DNA from: Pseudomonadales bacterium
GTDB lineage: Bacteria; Pseudomonadota; Gammaproteobacteria; Pseudomonadales; Azotimanducaceae
Length of the DNA: 64,000 nt
NCBI GenBank assembly: GCA_012103505.1
Contig: WLWP01000001.1
Coordinates: 2,170,001 to 2,234,000 of the forward strand
Direction of reading: 5' to 3'
Shown here in pieces: positions 27,419 through 37,422 of this stretch. Below the pieces are notes generated by a model, which worked only from the letters and a program-made list of their open reading frames with translations, was not told where the DNA came from and made no database searches. The translations under genes and the position numbers were made by a program. How positions within the stretch are numbered: position 1 is the first letter of the stretch; each line of letters begins with the position of its first letter.

Positions 27419-28942
27419 TCAGTCTTTCGCCAATAATTCTTCCTGTCGAAAACACCGTGCAGCGGACTCTAGCCCTCTAAATTCACTGGCTTTCCCTTGG
27501 CGTCGTCCAGATTCCTCCAACTCGGCGTACTCTAACCATACGTTCGCACAACGTCTCCATTGATAGACATACTCCGCGGCTTGTATTTCTGCTTTTTCGA
27601 GAGCGGCGTCCGCGTTTGCCAATAGTTCGAGTTTTATCCAGAGACTGGCGAAGGACGCCCAATCTGCTCTTTCTGCCAAACTCTCTTCTACATTAGCCTG
27701 TTTCTCGGCAAGCTGTAGACTTGCTATGGCCTTCTCAGATTCGTCTAAGTAATGGCAAATCTGCGCGCATGCCAAATAGAGATACGATCGCCCTTTGTTT
27801 TTGACAGCTTGGGCGACGCAGTAGCTGGCCTCGTCAGGCTCCTGTAGTAGGCACCATATTTCTGCAGACTCAATCCAGAAGGACATGAAACCGGACTCAA
27901 TGTGCTGTGCCTTTTCCTGTGCGAGTTTCAGGCAGCGGTGCACCTCGTCAAGGTCACCAAATCGCTGCCAAAAGGCAGCGCAGTAATGCCACTCATTGGC
28001 AAAGTAGCGGTTTTCGATTCCTCCAATAGCTGCCTCGGCAAGTCGAAGACTCCGCCTGGCCTGGGTTGTTTCGCCAAGCTCAAACCAGCTAACAGCAATA
28101 GACGCCAATATTTCAGCCTCTGTATCTTCAGGATCAACTGTGCGCAGCGCATACCCATTCTGATCTTCATCCGCAACCAGTGGTCCCCAGCGATCTTTCC
28201 AGCTGAGATCGTAAACAAGATAATTGTATATTGTCGTCGCGTACTGAGGATGCCAGCGCAAACGATCAGATTCAAAGTCCCGCATGTCCTGCCACGCGTT
28301 CCGTGGATGCTTGTGACAACGGTCGACAGCCTGCTGATCTCCGATCTGCTGCCATAATGTTTTGCATAAGTCCCAGTCATACTCGCTTTGGCTTTGAGCC
28401 GATTCTTCAGCCAGCTCTAGACATGCTCGTGCTTCATTGGGTTGAGACTGCGTCAGCAATGTTTTTGCACACCAACCCCAAGCATGACTACTCTCGGCTA
28501 GGGACTCGGCACGTTCGATGCATCGGGTAGCCTCTGCCTGATTCCCCAACCCATACCAGCCTTGTGCGCAAAGACACCATTCTTCACTGAAATTTGCATA
28601 TTGTTCTGCGGCTGCCGCACTCTCATGCCCCTTGAGTGACTCGCCTAAAAATCCATATAGTTGTGCCCGAAAGCTCAGGTCAGAACAGGTGTGATCTAGC
28701 GGAAGATCGATATAGGTTTCAACAGCTTGGCGTCCAGCCTCAATATCCCACACATGCAACCAAACGTTAGCGATCCAATAATGATCGACCGGTTCTGAGG
28801 CCAGATTCTCTGCCCGGTCCATACAACTTCGTGCTGCAGCGCTGTTTCCTTTCTCGTCAAACCAGCGCAATGCAACCTGGGTAAACTCATATACAGATGT
28901 CGCTTTTTCTTCATCATATTGGATGTCGGGTCGGTCGCTCAC
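27419..28942 (-). CDS. Long helical-repeat (TPR-like) protein
   Basis: About 507 residues from a GTG at 28942 that has GGAGAGAG seven bases upstream; an ATG at 28969 would add nine residues and lacks such a site. The whole chain is a repeat of about 33-40 residues with the pattern W..LG....A..C...AE..A......W..CA..W, e.g. LGNQAEATRCIERAESLAES, LLQEPDEASYCVAQAV. There is no signal peptide, so it is a cytoplasmic alpha-solenoid scaffold. The periodic Cys and Trp are unusual compared with ordinary TPRs. Confidence 0.6.
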   Translation of the reverse strand: MSDRPDIQYDEEKATSVYEFTQVALRWFDEKGNSAAARSCMDRAENLASEPVDHYWIANVWLHVWDIEAGRQAVETYIDLPLDHTCSDLSFRAQLYGFLGESLKGHESAAAAEQYANFSEEWCLCAQGWYGLGNQAEATRCIERAESLAESSHAWGWCAKTLLTQSQPNEARACLELAEESAQSQSEYDWDLCKTLWQQIGDQQAVDRCHKHPRNAWQDMRDFESDRLRWHPQYATTIYNYLVYDLSWKDRWGPLVADEDQNGYALRTVDPEDTEAEILASIAVSWFELGETTQARRSLRLAEAAIGGIENRYFANEWHYCAAFWQRFGDLDEVHRCLKLAQEKAQHIESGFMSFWIESAEIWCLLQEPDEASYCVAQAVKNKGRSYLYLACAQICHYLDESEKAIASLQLAEKQANVEESLAERADWASFASLWIKLELLANADAALEKAEIQAAEYVYQWRRCANVWLEYAELEESGRRQGKASEFRGLESAARCFRQEELLAKD

Positions 28943-29171
28943 AAAGCTCTCTCCGTTATTCCTACGCATCGATCGTGAGGGACAGTGAGAAAGGAACTCT
29001 CATCACATCGTTGGACGGAATCATGCACAACAGCGGCGCGAACTCGTCCATCCTCAATTGAGGATGATAAATCGCTCAAATTTATCCAGTAACGCATGCT
29101 CTAACGTATTCATCTTGATCCTGAAGTCTATTTTAGAATGATACATGTTGCGATCCTCATCCATGCAGTGA

Positions 29172-30200
29172 ACAAGAGGAAGAGGGGCGAACGGCGCAGG
29201 CGGGCAAATTCTCGGGGGCGCTAATGGACTCCTTTACTTTACCGCGTCGGAGCCCTGTGGAGAGTGGGAACTCATGCAAACCGATGGCGTCACAGTCGAA
29301 ACGATTGATGCCAATGCGTCCGGGGGCTCTGCGCCTTCCTACATTGTCGGTACAGCCGCAGGCGTCTATTTCAAAGGCAACAGCGCGGCGGGCCGCGAGG
29401 AAATTTGGCTCACTCAGGGGACCACAGCTACAACTTCAGTCGCCTTCGCGAATCCAGATAGTTTTTTTATTCAGACACTAGAGTGAGCCTTCAACGACTC
29501 GTACGCCTACATCATCGACTTGGAACTGTGGTTACTAAGTCGGATCACGTCGACCCGATTGTTAGTAAAAGGCGTCCATCAGTTTGTTTTCGAAGGCATA
29601 TTCAACTTCCAAAACGACGGACCACCCGGGGCTCGCTTATTTTTCGCAGCGCAGCTTGTGGATGTGGGTCAGGAACTCTGGGTGAGTGATGGAACCCCGG
29701 CGGGGACGATGCTCGCTGTAAACTCAGCCCCGGAAGAACAAACAGATGATGGTATGGACAGAATCATCGGTGAGACCGCTGATGGACTGTTTTTTTACCG
29801 CATTCACCGACACCTACGGAAAAGATCTTTGGGTTACAGATGGAACCCAGCACCCAACCCCAGGAAGTTGCGCTTGGCGATTCATTTGACGTTCAATTCA
29901 GAGGTTTGGTCGGCGAGAACCTCTTTTTTGATGAAGGGAGCGGTGCCGCCGGTGAGATAAAGGTCGTTCCTTTAGCAGGTGGCGCGCCTACTGAACTCGC
30001 AAACGGCACGCTCGCCGAAGACGTGGTGGGCTCCGGAAGTGCCATCATGAACGTCATTCCGGATTTTGGTGTTCCGTCCGTGCCCTATCAAACGGATCTC
30101 ACGCCAGGGGGTACGTCTCGCATATCCGACCTTGCTGGATCTGATCCAATTGAATCCGCAGGACGCTTTACACTGTTCGATAACCGCTTCGTTTTTCGGG
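29172..30200 (+). pseudogene. Decayed ELWxxDGT repeat protein gene
   Basis: Three reading-frame pieces of one original gene. Piece 1 (29172-29486) has LLYFTASEPCGEWELMQTDG and GREEIWLTQGTT. Piece 2 (about 29520-29800) has GQELWVSDGTPAGTMLAV, then DLWVTDGT after a frame shift. Piece 3 (about 29840-30200) has GLVGENLFFDEGSG. These match the ELWxxDGT beta-propeller-like repeats of large bacterial surface proteins. The frame breaks, an in-frame TAG/TGA and the lack of start and signal peptide show decay; the 3' end runs into the convergent esterase gene. Confidence 0.7.
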
Positions 30201-30220
30201 AAACGACTGTGTTTCGAGCC

Positions 30221-31789
30221 TTATTTGTTCGCCTCTGCGCTCTGACGAATTTCGTCTAGTTGTTCACTAACACAGCGAAAGTTCTGCTCGTCGTCAATAT
30301 CTCCCCGACCACTGTATTTTGCATACTTGGGATATCGACAAATCGGACGCGTGAATACAGGCGCATCGCCTGCGCCGAGCTCACCCGACAACCCTTCAAG
30401 ACCCAGCTGTTTGCCAACAATGCGATCCGGCGCTTTGCCTTCTTCGACCCAATGAACAATCGGGTCGACCCAATCCACCTGCGATGGACCAGGACCACCA
30501 CCGCAATGCAGCATGCCCGGAACCAGGAACAGGCGTAGAAAATCAGCTGTCGTTTCGCGACCGCCATTCTGCTGCTCAACTAACGCAAGATAGTCTATTG
30601 CCAGTTGGGCACGAAGCGGGAAGTCGTTCAAACCGAAGTACATTAGCAATTTCCCACCGCCAGCCTGAAACTCAGTCAAATCAGCGCTCCAGACATCCAT
30701 AAACACCGCCGCCTCATCCAGCATCTGGCGATCAGCGACGGGATCAAACCGGTCGAGATCAAACTGAGGATTTCGGAACAGCAAGTTGGTTAGTAGATGG
30801 CGCGTATACTCGTTAGCTGATTCGTCGCCTTGACCATCGATAACCCATGCACCCCAATCTCCAGCACCTTCCGCCCCAGGCGGGGCACCATGGGACAGCA
30901 CTTTACCCTCGGCGTTCTGTAGCCCGGCGTACATAAACTTGGCCGTTTCAATCTGCCCAGGGGTGAGGCACCCCTCTTCCGGGTTTGATTGGCACTCAAG
31001 CGTCGAGATATCGAAGACTTCGCTCGTGCATTTGCGAGGATCATCGATCACGCCATCTTCAACACCATCCAGTAGATCGCAGGCTTCGCGAGAGGCATCG
31101 CCCAGCACCTCAAGCGACTCATGGGTAAGCGGGTTCGCGCGCTGGGCACGAGCCTGAGCCAGCATCCAGGGCAGCGCCTCCTTGTAGCTGAATACCGGCG
31201 CACCTGCGATGATACCGTTGTAGTCTTCTGGAAAACGCAATGCCTCCATAAGTGCAGCTCGGCCCCCGTTTGAGCAGCCTTTCAGATACGCGTAATCCAC
31301 TTTGCGCCCATAAAATGTCGTGATGATTTGCTTCGCGAACAACGTGACTAAATGGTTCGCACGATACGCATAGTCCAGTAGCGCTTCTGGTTGCTTCAAC
31401 CACTCGAGAGTTTCATTTTCCGAATAAGAATGACCGGTATCTGTGGTCGCCATTGCAAAGCCACTTGGGAGCAAGCTCACCGTATCGTCCAGATAACCAG
31501 CCATGCCAGCGGCTGCGCTGAACATGAGCCGACCGTTCCAATCCTCAATTGGCATGGTGACTTCGAAGCGGATTGCCCGGTTGATAACACCGCGTACCCG
31601 ACAATAGTCTGGCAGCGGTTCGCTGGCTGCGACAAACATCCCCGGTTCTACTGCATGACTAAGATCCGTGAGTCGATACAGGTCTCGACAGGCTTGCTCT
31701 GGATCTCCCGCAGCAAGGACCTGCATAGACGCCGCACAAAGCACTGCAGACCAAGCCCAACCGCGTAGTGACGCGAGATCACTCAACAT
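30221..31789 (-). CDS. Tannase/feruloyl esterase family protein
   Basis: About 522 residues from the ATG at 31789 (AGGAACAAG upstream); the same frame reaches 31819. Signal peptide ends near ASMQVLAAG, so it is exported. GCSNGGRAALMEALRFPEDY is the nucleophile elbow of the tannase family (GxSxGG with catalytic Ser), GAPVFSYK follows, and VPGMLHCGGGPGPSQVDW carries the catalytic His. Paired Cys such as CRDLY, CDLLDG and CTSEVF suggest disulfides, and the DGVEDGVIDDPRKC stretch is the family's calcium-loop region. It would cleave ester bonds of phenolic or galloyl substrates outside the inner membrane. Confidence 0.88.
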   Translation of the reverse strand: MLSDLASLRGWAWSAVLCAASMQVLAAGDPEQACRDLYRLTDLSHAVEPGMFVAASEPLPDYCRVRGVINRAIRFEVTMPIEDWNGRLMFSAAAGMAGYLDDTVSLLPSGFAMATTDTGHSYSENETLEWLKQPEALLDYAYRANHLVTLFAKQIITTFYGRKVDYAYLKGCSNGGRAALMEALRFPEDYNGIIAGAPVFSYKEALPWMLAQARAQRANPLTHESLEVLGDASREACDLLDGVEDGVIDDPRKCTSEVFDISTLECQSNPEEGCLTPGQIETAKFMYAGLQNAEGKVLSHGAPPGAEGAGDWGAWVIDGQGDESANEYTRHLLTNLLFRNPQFDLDRFDPVADRQMLDEAAVFMDVWSADLTEFQAGGGKLLMYFGLNDFPLRAQLAIDYLALVEQQNGGRETTADFLRLFLVPGMLHCGGGPGPSQVDWVDPIVHWVEEGKAPDRIVGKQLGLEGLSGELGAGDAPVFTRPICRYPKYAKYSGRGDIDDEQNFRCVSEQLDEIRQSAEANK

Positions 31790-31938
31790 CTTGTTCCTAC
31801 ACACAACTGCAAACACCACGCTGCGCCCCTCCTCGTAGCGAACTTTTCTATGGTGTACAAGCTACCTCCGCTAAATAACAAGTACCAGTCAACGAATCAG
31901 GAATTTTCGGCTGCAGAGAAGTTGCGGCGTCGAATATC

Positions 31939-32325
31939 ATGTTGTCAGTCAATTTAATTAGACTCGGGCTTGGATCGACAATAATCGGCATACCGAGTGA
32001 TATGCTCGCGGATTCTCTGCGGTACTTGCTCATTGTTGTTGGCGTGGTTTCGGCCCATGCGGCCTTTTTCTTCCTGCAAGCGGCGACTAATGTTGAGGAC
32101 GACATCGAAAAACACGCACTGCAGCAATACGGCCCTTGGCAAGGACAAGATGATCTCGCTGTAGATTTTCCATGGTTGAAAAACGTATTGCGGGAAAAAA
32201 TCAGCAGCATTGATTGGAATGAAGCAGCTGATGATGTGAATAGCTTCTTAAAGCCTGCAGAAATCGAAAGTCTAAAATTGTGGAGCGAACGCTTTTTTTC
32301 GGCAAAGCTAAGTACACTGGGATGA
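31939..32325 (+). pseudogene. Possible AbiEii-like nucleotidyltransferase C-terminal remnant
   Basis: A 128-codon frame without a convincing start. The last third (WLKNVLREKISSIDWNEAAD, DVNSFLKPAEIESLKLWSER, then FFSAKL) resembles the C-terminal helices of AbiEii/type IV toxin nucleotidyltransferases. The upstream part is hydrophobic and unlike the family, as if frame or content had been lost. This is a low-confidence reading; it could be an unrelated hypothetical gene. Confidence 0.35.
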
Positions 32326-32362
32326 ACATAGTATAGGTCCGACCCTTCTTACCATTTTTCGT

Positions 32363-32641
32363 TTACTCGACCGCGTTGAGCAACTCAGCGCCTTCGTCAC
32401 TCATCTTTGGTTTGCTACTCACTTTCAATGGCCGCTTTGATCAATCTCAATCATGCGCAAGTTGGTTGTAGTAGATCACACGAACACCACCACTCTTTCC
32501 ACCACCGACTCGCACCCAACGAATCTTACGCGCCCCACCAGAGCCTCTAACAACGGATCCAGCTATAGGATTTTGGGAGATAAAAGCTGCAACCTCCTTA
32601 CGTTCATCCTCGCTCAGCAGACTTCCGGCTCTATTCGCTGT
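32363..32641 (-). pseudogene. RelE/HigB-type toxin and antitoxin remnant
   Basis: The reverse strand from 32641 to 32447 reads SLLSEDERKEVAAFISQNPI, GGARKIRWVRVGGGKSGGVR, VIYY, the core of RelE-like toxins of the DUF1044 type (LR.(I/L)RW...G.GK.GG.RVIYY). There is no start codon, and a TGA ends it right after the RVIYY strand, where about 30 residues should follow. Further on, an ATG at 32404 starts MSDEGAELLNAVE and then stops; this resembles the first helix of the usual downstream helix-turn-helix antitoxin. Both genes are truncated, so the pair is dead. Confidence 0.65.
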
Positions 32642-32692
32642 CTAGTCGCGGGAGTACACTTGGTCGGCCGATAACACGCGTGGGGAGACAGT

Positions 32693-34198
32693 GTGAGTGA
32701 AGGCGAGGCTACAAAGATAGATCCTGGCGTCGAACAGCGACAACCGATCAGCGAAGCGAAAGTAATCAGCTACGCGAGCATGTATTTGCCCGTTTCTATG
32801 GCGTTACTGCCAGTGGCGCTCTACGTGATTCCGTTCTACGCCGAACTTGGTATTCCGCTCTACACCATGTCCGCGATCATCCTTGGCGCGCGCCTTTCTG
32901 ACGCCTTCACGGATCCCTTGATTGGCATTCTCTCCGATAATACAAAGACGCCTTGGGGGCGCCGGAAACCCTGGATTCTCCTAGGTACGCCGCTTCTGAT
33001 GCTTTCGTTGTACAAACTGCTGGTGCCTCCGGTGGATGTGACAGCCCTTTATTTTGGCACTTGGAGTGTGCTGCTTTACCTGGGATATACCTTGGTAGCC
33101 TTGCCCTACTATGCGTGGGGTGCGGAGATGTCGACCTCCTATGAATTCCGCACACACATCACAGCCCGTCGCGAACAAGCCCATTTTGCCGGTTATCTGT
33201 GCTTCAATTTTTTGCCGCTAACGGCCGCGCTCCTCATCTACTTTTCCACAACTTCGAGTACCGACCTGTCCACCGTCGTCGCTAACTTCAGTAGCGAATT
33301 TCAAGCCATCATGGCCGAGCGCGCTGGCAATATCAGAGTAATCCTGGAATGGCTCGCGACTTTCGTCCTGATTGCCATTCCAGTGACTGTACTATTTGCG
33401 TTGTTCACCGTACCGGAACCTCAGCTGGCAACAATTGAACGGCAGCAACGCGGGTTTTTCGCCAGTGCCAAAGTTGTCACCCGTAATGGACCCTACGTTA
33501 GAGTTGTTGTGACCTACATGGTAGTCGGCGGCGGTATCGCTATGACAGCTGCCATGTCGTACTTTTTCGTCAAACATGTGATCAATGCCGGTGAACTCTA
33601 CCCGATATTCCTACTGGCCTATTATGGTGCTTCAGTATTTGGCGTCGCGCCATGGATTAAGTTGTCTAAGAAGCTAGGCAAGCACAAGACCATGCTCTAT
33701 GGACTGCTCTGGTATGCCTTCTGGTCGTCCTGGATACCCTTCATCCCGGAAGGCGAATTCGGACTGTTCATGGTTGTGATGTGTTTCAAGGGTAGCGTTG
33801 TAGGCGCCATTTTCGCCCTGTTGGCATCCATGGCGGCAGATACTGTGGACGTGGACTTTGCTCGAACCGGCAAAAACCGCGCTGGACTTTATTTTTCCGT
33901 CTGGGGTTCGTTGCGTAAAGGAACGGCTGCCGCGGGAGGCGCTCTTGGCGTTGCTGGGGCAGCGTTTTTAGGCTTTGATCCACTGGCGGATCCAAATTTG
34001 GTAGGTACCGCCGGTGGTAACTCTACGACCAGTCTCATGTGGCTTGCCTGCCTATATTCCGTCATTCCTGCATCGCTGAACTTTCTCATCCTGCCCATGC
34101 TTTGGGGTTATCCGCTGACGGAAGAGCGGCAGAAACGACTGCGAGAAAGGCTGGATCGCAAAATCGCCCGTCTGGGCACATTCGATAGCGGTACTTGA
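32693..34198 (+). CDS. MFS transporter of the GPH (melibiose-type) cation symporter group
   Basis: 501 residues starting at GTG. About 12 transmembrane helices, with the GPH-family motifs GARLSDAFTDPLIGILSDNT and WGRRKPWILLGTPL in the first half, where the Asp residues bind the coupling cation. It is probably a Na+ or H+ symporter for a sugar, glucuronide or other polar solute. The PhyH-family gene starts 37 bases after its stop, which suggests that the transporter imports the substrate of that oxygenase. A decayed toxin-antitoxin locus lies just upstream. Confidence 0.85.
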   Translation: MSEGEATKIDPGVEQRQPISEAKVISYASMYLPVSMALLPVALYVIPFYAELGIPLYTMSAIILGARLSDAFTDPLIGILSDNTKTPWGRRKPWILLGTPLLMLSLYKLLVPPVDVTALYFGTWSVLLYLGYTLVALPYYAWGAEMSTSYEFRTHITARREQAHFAGYLCFNFLPLTAALLIYFSTTSSTDLSTVVANFSSEFQAIMAERAGNIRVILEWLATFVLIAIPVTVLFALFTVPEPQLATIERQQRGFFASAKVVTRNGPYVRVVVTYMVVGGGIAMTAAMSYFFVKHVINAGELYPIFLLAYYGASVFGVAPWIKLSKKLGKHKTMLYGLLWYAFWSSWIPFIPEGEFGLFMVVMCFKGSVVGAIFALLASMAADTVDVDFARTGKNRAGLYFSVWGSLRKGTAAAGGALGVAGAAFLGFDPLADPNLVGTAGGNSTTSLMWLACLYSVIPASLNFLILPMLWGYPLTEERQKRLRERLDRKIARLGTFDSGT

Positions 34199-34234
34199 GA
34201 CAGGGCGTTTTAGACTTTTGCGGAGGTCAATATC

Positions 34235-35557
34235 GTGAGTTTGGACCAACTTGTTAAGGATGATGAGAAAACACCTGTCCTGTGTTTGCCACATCAGTGT
34301 GAGTTCCTATCGGACACTTGGCTGGACCGCGTCCGAGACTTTCTGGCAAAAGAAATTTCTCGGACCGATTCGGCACTGCCACTTTTTTCATTGGCAATGC
34401 GTCTGGTCGATGCACCAGCTCACTTGGGTTTCGATGAAAACATAGCGCAATGTTCAGTGCGGTTTGATGGTTCTCAGCTGCAGGTTGATCGTCAAATTGA
34501 AGGGGATTTTGAAGTGCTTGTAGAGGGCGCATATCAGGCAGGCCTGTTCATGGCTCAGATCGTCGGCGCGCAGGTACCCGGTTGTCTGGCGGAGGCCGAA
34601 AGAGAGAAACAGCATCTGTTTGGGGCGCAGGCTTTGCGGATGCAAGGTCAGATTTCGGATGCGCGTGTCCAGGGCGTCATGGCGCGCCTGTATGACCATA
34701 TGGCCAGACTAACAGTAGAAAACCCCGATCTGTGTCATCGTGCTGAAGCCCTTGGGCTCGCACGGCATATACGTGAAGTCGAAGAACAAGGCTACACGGT
34801 TATCGAGAACGCCATCAGTCCTGAATTTGCTGACGACGTTCGGGCAGCGACATTGCGAGCAGTCATGGCCCACGATGGCTATCAATTGCAATGGATGCTC
34901 TACCACGGTCAGGAGTTCGAACGCCTACTACAGAATGCGCCGTTGATGACCTTGATGGATGCGAGCTTAGGCCGCGGTGCAGGTATTGGCTCCATCAGCG
35001 CCATTGTCAGAGGTCCCGGCCCAGGCGGAATTCCTCTGCATAACGATTACTCGATGATCCCTGAGCCCTATCCGGATTTTGCCATGACCGGGGTGGGTGT
35101 GTGGGCACTGGAAGACTGGACGGTCGCTTCTGGACCCACATGGATTGTCCCGGGTTCTCATCGCGAGCGGCGCGCACCAAACAAAGGCGAAGGATTAGAT
35201 CGTGGCGTGGCCATCGAGATGCCGAAAGGCTCGGTGGTCTACTTTACCTACGGCGTCTGGCATTGGCAGGGAGACCGAAGTGAACCGGGCCAGCGGGTCA
35301 CCGTTCATTCGCATTTTAATCGCGGCATCTTGAGGGGGCTTGAGCCTAAGCGGGTAGATGTACAGATGATGCATCGAAATGCTCCGCGGCTGGGTGAAAT
35401 GTTAGGCGAGGATGACTGGTTTGATAAACTGGACGCGCATGGACGCGATTATCTGCGTGCCGGTCATATGGCAAAACTGCAGGCCTTCACCGAACAGCGC
35501 AAAAAATTACTTTTGAGCCAAGTGTCGACAGGACCCGAATCGGTGTTGACAAGTTAA
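34235..35557 (+). CDS. Phytanoyl-CoA dioxygenase (PhyH) family protein
   Basis: 440 residues from a GTG with GGAGG eight bases upstream. The C-terminal 250 residues show the Fe(II)/2-oxoglutarate fold: GIPLHNDYSM has the HxD pair, and QRVTVHSHFNRG the distal His with the Arg that binds 2-oxoglutarate. TWIVPGSHRER is the usual PGSH turn between them. The N-terminal 170 residues are extra and not recognised. It should hydroxylate a small substrate in the cytosol, probably one taken up by the transporter encoded just upstream. Confidence 0.82.
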   Translation: MSLDQLVKDDEKTPVLCLPHQCEFLSDTWLDRVRDFLAKEISRTDSALPLFSLAMRLVDAPAHLGFDENIAQCSVRFDGSQLQVDRQIEGDFEVLVEGAYQAGLFMAQIVGAQVPGCLAEAEREKQHLFGAQALRMQGQISDARVQGVMARLYDHMARLTVENPDLCHRAEALGLARHIREVEEQGYTVIENAISPEFADDVRAATLRAVMAHDGYQLQWMLYHGQEFERLLQNAPLMTLMDASLGRGAGIGSISAIVRGPGPGGIPLHNDYSMIPEPYPDFAMTGVGVWALEDWTVASGPTWIVPGSHRERRAPNKGEGLDRGVAIEMPKGSVVYFTYGVWHWQGDRSEPGQRVTVHSHFNRGILRGLEPKRVDVQMMHRNAPRLGEMLGEDDWFDKLDAHGRDYLRAGHMAKLQAFTEQRKKLLLSQVSTGPESVLTS

Positions 35558-35725
35558 AGCGTATCGCCGCCTTGGCATCTCTTCGTTCTTGGCAATGCCG
35601 TACTACGCAAAACTGACTTCGTCTACAACAGCTGTGCGCCGTTTTGGGCCGTATACATCTGAAGTCTACACAGGTCTATACCACTGCAGTTTCAAACGGT
35701 TGAAAACCCAAAACATTTTTCTAGT

Positions 35726-36655
35726 CTAGGCCCCTGCTTTCACTTCGAACCCAATGTTTGGAAAGTGCACCATGACACGGCCTGCCACATCATCCACTCT
35801 CTCTATAGCCACTTCGTCATCACATAAACTGACCAGCTCACCGGCTACAGGAATGCGACCGTAGTCGTTTGGCGCGACCGTCACGGCGTTTCCAACGCTG
35901 AACCCACAAAGGTGAGCATCAACTCGGGCATTGGCTGGGCGAACAGGCTCCATCTCAGAACCCACTTTCAACGCTGTCTCGGCATCAATCTCGGAGTACG
36001 TTCCATGGCCAAAAGCTTGCATGCGAGCAAGGTAGCCTTTGACCTCAGCCCAAGGCTCAAACAGAGATTTGTTCGCCTCGTTACCGGCCACGAACCAGAG
36101 GCAATGATACAGACTGAAGTCTGCGATGCTGGGGTTGCTGCCGAACAAAAACTGCCCTTTCAGCGATGCCTCGAGACTCTCAAGCAGACCACAAAAGTCC
36201 GCTTCAGCAGATGCCGGATCTACCGTGACAATAGGCGTACCAGCAGAAAGCTCTGCCCTGTCCTTCTGAAAAGCCTCCAAGTCTGCCTGTGACATTTGAC
36301 TCATCTGGGCAACAATTGCCTCGGGACGAAAATTAAGGGCAACCACTGTGCGAAAAAGTTCTGTATCGGCCCAGCGCGCGACGCGCTCCGCTGCGAAACC
36401 GTTAGCGTATAACGTTTGACCGCTCGCGAGGGCGGCCAACCGTCGACAGATGATTTCAGTATCGCAGTAGATATTGGCTCCAATCTGCAGAATCGGAGTT
36501 TTACGGTAACCACCGCTTAGGGGCATCAAGTGCGGTCGAGGCATGATTGGTGCAATAATCACTGACTGCCACTCAACACCAAGATAGCCAAACAAAGTTC
36601 GAATCTTCTCGGAAAAAAGACTTGGGGGATAGTGATGCAGGATTGGAGTAGTCAA
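35726..36655 (-). CDS. Glutathione S-transferase family protein
   Basis: 309 residues. The N-terminal thioredoxin-like domain starts ILHHYPPSLFSEKIRTLFGYLG and has KTPILQIGANIYCDTEIICR, the cis-Pro and glutathione-binding (E/D)(S/T) region. The C-terminal half is helical. A further 80 residues at the end (PVAGELVSLCDDEVAIERVD) look like a beta-barrel extension not typical of GSTs. Its start overlaps the stop of the next gene upstream (36652-37422) by four bases, so the two are translationally coupled. Confidence 0.78.
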   Translation of the reverse strand: MTTPILHHYPPSLFSEKIRTLFGYLGVEWQSVIIAPIMPRPHLMPLSGGYRKTPILQIGANIYCDTEIICRRLAALASGQTLYANGFAAERVARWADTELFRTVVALNFRPEAIVAQMSQMSQADLEAFQKDRAELSAGTPIVTVDPASAEADFCGLLESLEASLKGQFLFGSNPSIADFSLYHCLWFVAGNEANKSLFEPWAEVKGYLARMQAFGHGTYSEIDAETALKVGSEMEPVRPANARVDAHLCGFSVGNAVTVAPNDYGRIPVAGELVSLCDDEVAIERVDDVAGRVMVHFPNIGFEVKAGA

Positions 36656-37422
36656 TGGAAGTTCTCGTTGAATCGTATGTTGTCTTGTTCGATGCCTTTC
36701 GCCACGATATCAATGCCTCCCGCTCGAATCATCCACTCGAGGCGATGATCACGATACTCACGCTTGAAGCCTGATGCTACGGCTGATTGCATGGTCTCGG
36801 GGTCGAGTTCGGCAGCCCGCGCTTGTGAAGTAACTATTTTGACATCGTCTCGCTCGTTAATTCGAGCCAACCAGATGGAAAGTTTCGAACCTTGTTGAGG
36901 AAGCATATCGAACCGACCCGCACCATTAACAAACGGCAACACACATAGGTCAGCGTAACCGTAGGCATCGCCGTTAAACCAATCAGCGTCAAGCTTGGAA
37001 TCTAACCACCGATACCATCCTTGTATTTGTTCTACAGCATAGGTTGTCATCTGTTTGGCGCGCGCTCCCTGGGCCCGGCCGAAAACGTGTACTTCACCAA
37101 GACCCCAGGTATTACCTTCAAAGTGAGTGTCCATCGCATCTTCGATTAGCCTTGCGTTCGCCCTATCTACAGGCGTTTGGGGAAACAGAGGTTGTTCAGG
37201 CCATTGTTCCTCAATGTAGCCACCGATTATCGCGGAGTCATACAACATCAGCCCATCGTGCTGAAACACCGGTACCTCACCTCGAGGACTCGACAGGTTA
37301 AACGCTTCGGTATCTGTACCGATCGCAGGTGTTTCTGTTTCAAACTCAAGATTTTTATAGTGGAGGGCGAGTTTCACCTTTTGAGCATAGGGAGAAAGTG
37401 GATGTTCGATGACTTTTAGCAA
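36652..37422 (-). CDS. Glutathione S-transferase family protein
   Basis: 256 residues. LSPYAQKVKLALHYKNLEFE is the N-terminal GST signature (Ser/Tyr in place of a Cys), and RGEVPVFQHDGLMLYDSAII holds the cis-Pro and the Asp-Ser glutathione contact. The helical C-terminal domain carries DAYGYADLCVLPF. First gene of a two-GST operon. Substrate unknown; the deacylase upstream on the same strand is 280 bases away and probably separate. Confidence 0.82.
   Translation of the reverse strand: MLKVIEHPLSPYAQKVKLALHYKNLEFETETPAIGTDTEAFNLSSPRGEVPVFQHDGLMLYDSAIIGGYIEEQWPEQPLFPQTPVDRANARLIEDAMDTHFEGNTWGLGEVHVFGRAQGARAKQMTTYAVEQIQGWYRWLDSKLDADWFNGDAYGYADLCVLPFVNGAGRFDMLPQQGSKLSIWLARINERDDVKIVTSQARAAELDPETMQSAVASGFKREYRDHRLEWMIRAGGIDIVAKGIEQDNIRFNENFH

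Noticed and set aside
32453..32674. 73-codon plus-strand frame
   Set aside because: The minus strand in the same place reads clearly as the RelE toxin core; the plus frame is Thr/Ser-rich noise.
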